Positions 60,397 to 64,000 of a DNA stretch of 64,000 nucleotides are shown here, in pieces. Below the pieces are notes generated by a model. That model had not been told where the DNA came from. It ran no database searches and saw only the letters and a program-made list of their open reading frames with translations. The position numbers were made by a program, and so were the translations under genes. Location: NCBI RefSeq assembly GCF_003574315.2, contig NZ_AP025739.1, positions 2,356,001 through 2,420,000 of the forward strand. Reading direction: 5' to 3'. Position 1 is the stretch's first letter. Every line of letters begins with the position of its first letter. Source of the DNA: Capsulimonas corticalis (GTDB lineage: Bacteria > Armatimonadota > Armatimonadia > Armatimonadales > Capsulimonadaceae).

Positions 60397-60466
60397 TGAT
60401 TGATTATCCTCGGGTAGAAAATTAGATGGTGGGGGCGGCTTCGCAGCGCCATATTCAGCTCCCCTC

Positions 60467-60496
60467 AGTATAGCAAGAGGGGCAAGGGGTTGTCAA
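60467..60496 (-). promoter_or_regulatory. Promoter of icd
   Basis: On the minus strand, TTGACA (60491-60496) and TATACT (60467-60472) are 18 bp apart, about 70 bp before the start codon. Confidence 0.75.
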
Positions 60497-60521
60497 GCGA
60501 GCGGGGCGAGAGGGGGGGCAT

Positions 60522-60773
60522 CCCTATTCCCCCGGCGCTAAAGCGCTTTCCCCCTTTTTCCCAACAAGCTGCTTCGCAGGGGAAAAGGGGTGCTTGTAAT
60601 TCTCGTCCATTCACTCGTCACATGACCGTGAGGAGTTGGTATTGCGAACGCCAAACACTCTTTCCACCGACTTGTCGAGAGTGAATGGCAATTAATGAGT
60701 GGCTCCCCTTTTCCCCCGCGAAGCGGCTTGCTGGGAAAAAGGGGGAAAGCGCTTTAGCGCCGGGGGAATAGGG
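60522..60773. repeat. 252-bp imperfect palindromic element
   Basis: Arms 60522-60590 and 60705-60773 match over 69 bp with four mismatches (both contain CCCCCGGCGCTAAAGCGCTT and a CCCCTTTTTCCC stretch). A further inner pair, CCATTCACTC (60607-60616) and GAGTGAATGG (60679-60688), is exactly concentric with them (centre 60647.5). Each arm can also fold alone (GCGCTAAAGCGC; CCCCTTTTTCCC with GGGGAAAAGGGG). There is no ORF of note. It lies between icd and the beta-helix gene. Design, not sequence, resembles the element at 4034-4222. Confidence 0.85.
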
Positions 60774-60774
60774 C

Positions 60775-62790
60775 CTATTTCGGCCCAATCCTCTCAAACG
60801 CGATCTTCTGGAACCCCAGCGCAAACGCCGGCGAATTTGCCTTGAGGCGGTAATCCCCATGCTTCTCGTCCACGAACAGCGGGTCGGCGTCGGCGAGATT
60901 GGATTCGACGGCGACGCCGGGTTTCGCCTTTTCGGAGACATCGAGCCAGTTGGGGCAGCGGACGGCGATGTTGTGGCGGATGGTGTCGTACTTCGGCGCG
61001 GCGGGGTTGTCTTGCAGGAGGTTGGCGAGGTGCGGGTAGCGGGTGCTGTAGGGCGGCTGATTGTAGGGAACGGCGGCGAGGTTTTCCTGCATGTTCCAGC
61101 CGCCGCCCGGCTCCAGATACTTGGCGGCCCAGCCGAGGCCGCGGTCGTCGAGCGAGATGGCCGGCCGGCAGTCGACGAAGATGTTGTTATCGACGATGTT
61201 GTCGCGGCCGCCGCCGACCAGTACGCCGCGCCCGGCGCGGACGCAGATGTTGCCGAAGATCGTGGCGCCGGCGGCGGTGTCGTCCAGGTAAATCGCCTGC
61301 ACGTCGTTCACCCCGCCGACCTGCAAGCCCTTGGCGCCGCCGATGTCATGGAAGTAGTTGAACCGGACGATATCGCCGCGCATGGTCCAGTCGCGGCCCA
61401 TATAGAATGCGCCGGAATCGCCGGTTTCCTGACAGACATGGTGGATCTCGTTGTACTCGATCACGTGATCGTTGCCGCTGAGCAGGATCGCGTTGTGCGG
61501 CGCGTCGGAGATCAAACAGTGCGCGACACGGTTGCCGACGCCGCTCACGACCACGCCGGCGCGGTAGGTGCGCGACCAGCGGCTGTAGCGCGAAATGCGG
61601 CAGTTTTCAACGAAGTTGCGGCCGGGAGCGAGCGTCTTGCGGTCGCCGCCGCTCAGAACCACGCCGCCGTCTCCGGTCTCGGTGATCCGGCAGCCGCGCA
61701 CGCCGCTGTCCACGGCGTCCGAAATTTCCGCGCCATGGTTCCCGCAGTCGCGGATCACGCAGTCCTCGGCCACGTTGCGCGCGCCGCCGCTGATGGTGAC
61801 GGCGCTGCCCCGGCAATCCTCCAGCGTCAGACCGCGCAGGGTAACGTTCGAGACCTGGTTCAAGGAGATCAGGTCGCCCGCGAGGGAGACGACCGCGCGC
61901 CCGTGAGGCGTATCCCCTTTAGGTGTCCAAAAGTACAGAATTCCAGTTTTGCGATCCAGGTACCATTCGCCGGGCGCGTCCAACTCCTCCAGCAGGTTGA
62001 GCGCATACCAGCGGCGTCCGCCGGAGTAGCCGAAGGCGCCCTTACCGACCGTCGTGATCTCCTTCTTCTGGGTATCGATCGTTTGGATCTGTTCGTAAGT
62101 ATCGGCCCAGTCGAAGGTCCAGTAGCCGTGCACCCAGGCGTCCTCGGCCTTCGCCCAGCGCGCCGGACGATCGTCCGTGTAGCGGAAATGATCCTCCGCG
62201 TTTTCACTTTCCTTGCCGCCCGTCATCGCCCACGAGCCTTCGTTGGGCCAGCGCGCGAGCGTCATCGGGGCGTCGTCGTAGAACAGCTCCAGGCCGGCGT
62301 GTGTTTCCGCCCGGCCAAATCCGCGCGTGGTGAGCGCGCCGAAGTCGGTAATTCCCTGGGCTTTCAGATCGGCTTGCCAGATGTGGGGCCGGGCGGCGGG
62401 ATCGATTCGGCTGAGGATGGCGGCGTCCGTCACGCGTGTCCAATGGGCGACGCGCTGCCCGCCCGTCACGCGCACTGTTTTGCCTTGATACGCGGCGTAG
62501 GTAATGGGGATCGCCCCGGCGTCGTCCTCCGCGCCCAGCTTCCAGGTCTCCTTGAGCGGATATTCGCCCCCCTTGAGCCAGACCGTGACTCCCTCTTTGG
62601 GCAGCTGCTTGGCGAGCTTGAGAGCCCGCAAACGGTTCTGCGCGCCAGCCAGCGTCGCCAGCGGCGCTTTCACATTGCCTGTCGCAGAATCGTTTCCTTG
62701 TTGTGGGGACACATAAAGCGCCAGCGGCGCGCCGTGCGCGGCGGCGCAAAGGGCGAAAGCGGCGAGGGACAGCAGAGACGGCAGTTTCAT
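60775..62790 (-). CDS. Secreted right-handed beta-helix protein, likely polysaccharide-active
   Basis: About 671 residues from ATG 62790 (GGAAGG upstream); the longer frame has no ribosome site. Signal peptide ends in AAAHGAP. VSPQQGNDSATGNVKAPLATL is the usual start of GH141/PL-like helix enzymes (core GNDSATGNVKAPLATL). Parallel beta-helix coils follow (VTLRGLTLEDCRGSAVTISGG, YCN-type AHCLISDAPHNAILLSGND) and the typical end DYRLKANSPAFALGF. It could be a GH141-like fucosidase/xylanase, a lyase or an unrelated helix; no catalytic residues can be assigned. Confidence 0.72.
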   Translation of the reverse strand: MKLPSLLSLAAFALCAAAHGAPLALYVSPQQGNDSATGNVKAPLATLAGAQNRLRALKLAKQLPKEGVTVWLKGGEYPLKETWKLGAEDDAGAIPITYAAYQGKTVRVTGGQRVAHWTRVTDAAILSRIDPAARPHIWQADLKAQGITDFGALTTRGFGRAETHAGLELFYDDAPMTLARWPNEGSWAMTGGKESENAEDHFRYTDDRPARWAKAEDAWVHGYWTFDWADTYEQIQTIDTQKKEITTVGKGAFGYSGGRRWYALNLLEELDAPGEWYLDRKTGILYFWTPKGDTPHGRAVVSLAGDLISLNQVSNVTLRGLTLEDCRGSAVTISGGARNVAEDCVIRDCGNHGAEISDAVDSGVRGCRITETGDGGVVLSGGDRKTLAPGRNFVENCRISRYSRWSRTYRAGVVVSGVGNRVAHCLISDAPHNAILLSGNDHVIEYNEIHHVCQETGDSGAFYMGRDWTMRGDIVRFNYFHDIGGAKGLQVGGVNDVQAIYLDDTAAGATIFGNICVRAGRGVLVGGGRDNIVDNNIFVDCRPAISLDDRGLGWAAKYLEPGGGWNMQENLAAVPYNQPPYSTRYPHLANLLQDNPAAPKYDTIRHNIAVRCPNWLDVSEKAKPGVAVESNLADADPLFVDEKHGDYRLKANSPAFALGFQKIAFERIGPK

Positions 62791-62970
62791 AGGAAGCCTT
62801 CCAAAGTGCGTGTCCCGCAATATTCGCTGTTGATACTCTGTTTTCCTCACAAAACATTCAATGGGTCGATTTTACGCCGTGATGGAAAACAGGACAGTTC
62901 TATCGTTCGCGATTTGCCGCGGCTTCAGTCGGCGTGACTACCCTCAAGCACGAAAGAATGGAGCTACCTT

Positions 62971-63690
62971 ATGTCAATCATTCACGAATCGGCCGGACAG
63001 AAACCGCGAACGGGAGTGGGCAAGGCGCGTCGGGCGGCGCCGTTCGCGGCGTTGACCGTGATCGCGATCGGCGTCATTGCGGCCGCCGGATGCGGCGGAT
63101 CCGACGATTCGAGCGGTCCATCGGGACTGCCGTCATCCACGGCGACGATGGCCCAGGTGCAGCACGGACGCGCGTTGGTTACCTCGATGGGCTGTACCGA
63201 CTGCCACTCCCACGGCGTGAACGATCCCAGCGCGGCGAACTGGCTGTGCGGCTACTCCGCGGCGGTCCCGCACGATCCGGGAACCTTCGCGATCGGACCG
63301 TTCACGACCTACGCCGCTAACTTGACGCCTTCCGCGACCGGGCTTGGCCCGGTGTCGGACCGGCAGGTCTTCAATGCGCTGAAGCATGGCCTCGATCCCG
63401 GAGCGTCTCCGAACGCCGTGATTACCGGCGATACGCCCGGACAAGGCGGCTTCCCCGCCACGCCGCACTATCTCGCCCCGCCGATGCCGTGGACGGCCAC
63501 GCGCCACCTGTCCGACAGCGATCTCTGGGATATCGTCGCCTACCTGAAGCATGGGATCAAGGGCGTCACCAACGCGCCGCCGGCCAGCTCCGGACCGCCG
63601 GACTTCTGGGCAAGCAGCTACACGCCGGACAAAGTCGGCCCGGTCATTCTGCCGACCTATCCAGCCACCAGCGAGCAGTTCGCACCGTAA
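62971..63690 (+). CDS. Lipoprotein cytochrome c
   Basis: 239 residues. A hydrophobic segment ends in a lipobox-like AAAGC. One haem site, CTDCH, follows GRALVTSMG, and a likely axial Met lies in LAPPMPW; HLSDSDLWDIVAYLKHG is the usual helix of class I cytochromes. It is predicted to be anchored outside the membrane and to transfer electrons. GGAGC precedes ATG. The partner oxidoreductase is not in the window. Confidence 0.85.
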   Translation: MSIIHESAGQKPRTGVGKARRAAPFAALTVIAIGVIAAAGCGGSDDSSGPSGLPSSTATMAQVQHGRALVTSMGCTDCHSHGVNDPSAANWLCGYSAAVPHDPGTFAIGPFTTYAANLTPSATGLGPVSDRQVFNALKHGLDPGASPNAVITGDTPGQGGFPATPHYLAPPMPWTATRHLSDSDLWDIVAYLKHGIKGVTNAPPASSGPPDFWASSYTPDKVGPVILPTYPATSEQFAP

Positions 63691-63720
63691 CAACTCTCCG
63701 AGAAGTCTTGTCTCCGAAAA

Positions 63721-63750
63721 GTCTTGCGGGCGGCGGGCCGCCCGCAAGAC
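63721..63750 (+). terminator. Hairpin after the cytochrome c gene
   Basis: GTCTTGCGGGCGGC-GG-GCCGCCCGCAAGAC, a 14-bp perfect stem with a two-base tip; only a weak T stretch follows. Confidence 0.78.
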
Positions 63751-63769
63751 TTCATGAATGAATATTTTA

Positions 63770-63818
63770 TGTAACCGGTTACTTTTTCGTTGACAGCATG
63801 GCTTGAGCGTTTTATAAT
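63770..63818 (+). promoter_or_regulatory. Promoter and LacI-type operator of the GH4 gene
   Basis: TTGACA (63790-63795) and TATAAT (63813-63818), 17 bp apart. The perfect palindrome GTAACCGGTTAC (63771-63782) sits just upstream of the -35. It shares TTATGTAACCGGTT with the operator at 149 in the leader of the first pilin-like gene. Confidence 0.78.
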
Positions 63819-63856
63819 AGCGCCATGCATCGTCAACGCAAACCACGGAGAACGTT

Positions 63857-64000
63857 ATGAAAGTCGTCATCGTCGGCGCGGGCAGTCACTTCGGAGCCAA
63901 GCTCTCCCGAGATATCCTCTCATTTCCCGAATTTCAACAGGACACGACGATCGCGCTCTGCGATATCGATCCGGTCAAGCTGGAGCGCGTCACGCGTCAC
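63857..64000 (+). CDS. GH4 family alpha-glycosidase, N-terminal fragment cut by the window end
   Basis: Only 48 codons are visible, from ATG 63857 after ACGGAGAACGTT. MKVVIVGAGSHFGAKLSRDI is the NAD-binding start of GH4 enzymes (GxGS with a downstream D-I-D: LCDIDPVKLERV). GH4 enzymes (alpha-galactosidase or 6-phospho-glucosidase types) use NAD and Mn for an oxidation-elimination mechanism in the cytoplasm. The rest of the gene lies beyond 64000, so the specificity is open. Confidence 0.75.
   Translation, partial: MKVVIVGAGSHFGAKLSRDILSFPEFQQDTTIALCDIDPVKLERVTRH

Noticed and set aside
60859-62937. 692-residue plus-strand open frame opposite the beta-helix gene
   Set aside because: The minus strand has a signal peptide, ribosome site and beta-helix motifs; the plus-strand product is low-complexity Val/Ala/Asp and has no recognisable motif.

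Overview
The window is a high-GC bacterial chromosome segment. My best guess for the source is Armatimonadota, perhaps a Capsulimonas-like organism. This rests on six DUF1559-type pilin-like genes ([19 protein letters not shown] leader, C-terminal H-x9-DG motif), many secreted glycoside hydrolases and GntR-headed/LacI-bodied regulators; it was not checked against any database. Housekeeping genes (ruvA, ruvB, dnaJ, hspR, clpC, icd) are mixed with sugar-catabolic islands. I saw no tRNA, rRNA, CRISPR array, transposase or prophage.

Layout: (i) 0.1-9.2 kb: pilin-like protein, GH29 alpha-L-fucosidase, PhyH-type dioxygenase, then a ribose/galactose-type ABC importer whose second permease is fused in frame to the substrate-binding protein. 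(ii) 9.2-13.9 kb: universal stress protein, HIT protein, and ruvA and ruvB separated by a lower-GC insert with a VapBC-type toxin-antitoxin pair. (iii) 13.9-20 kb: GH92 mannosidase, a small coiled-coil protein, a YbiT-like ABC-F ATPase, a glycosyltransferase. (iv) 20.3-22.6 kb: overlapping genes for an adenine methylase and a DarT-like ADP-ribosyltransferase, plus a membrane protein. (v) 22.7-28.4 kb: uncharacterised genes including two TPR proteins. (vi) 28.5-34.4 kb: dnaJ-hspR-clpC heat-shock operon and two membrane proteins. (vii) 34.5-44.3 kb: mannan-type locus with regulator, pilin-like protein, two tandem GH76-lectin enzymes, a decayed second regulator copy, a second pilin-like protein and GH3. 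(viii) 44.3-64 kb: patatin-like lipase, two tandem pilin-like genes, (alpha/alpha)6 glycosidase, second regulator, another pilin-like gene, lipoprotein, large GH2, icd, beta-helix protein, cytochrome c and the start of a GH4 gene.

The main theme is a recurring module: a DUF1559 pilin-like gene followed by one or more sugar-active enzymes, with dedicated operators and in two places a GntR/LacI-type regulator. I infer a polysaccharide-utilisation architecture in which pilin-like proteins may present or bind glycans at the surface. The enzyme set (GH29, GH92, GH76 x2, GH3, GH2, GH4) suggests fungal mannan or other mannose- and fucose-containing glycans, but no substrate is shown directly. Two long intergenic palindromes (4034-4222 and 60522-60773) are unexplained structural elements.
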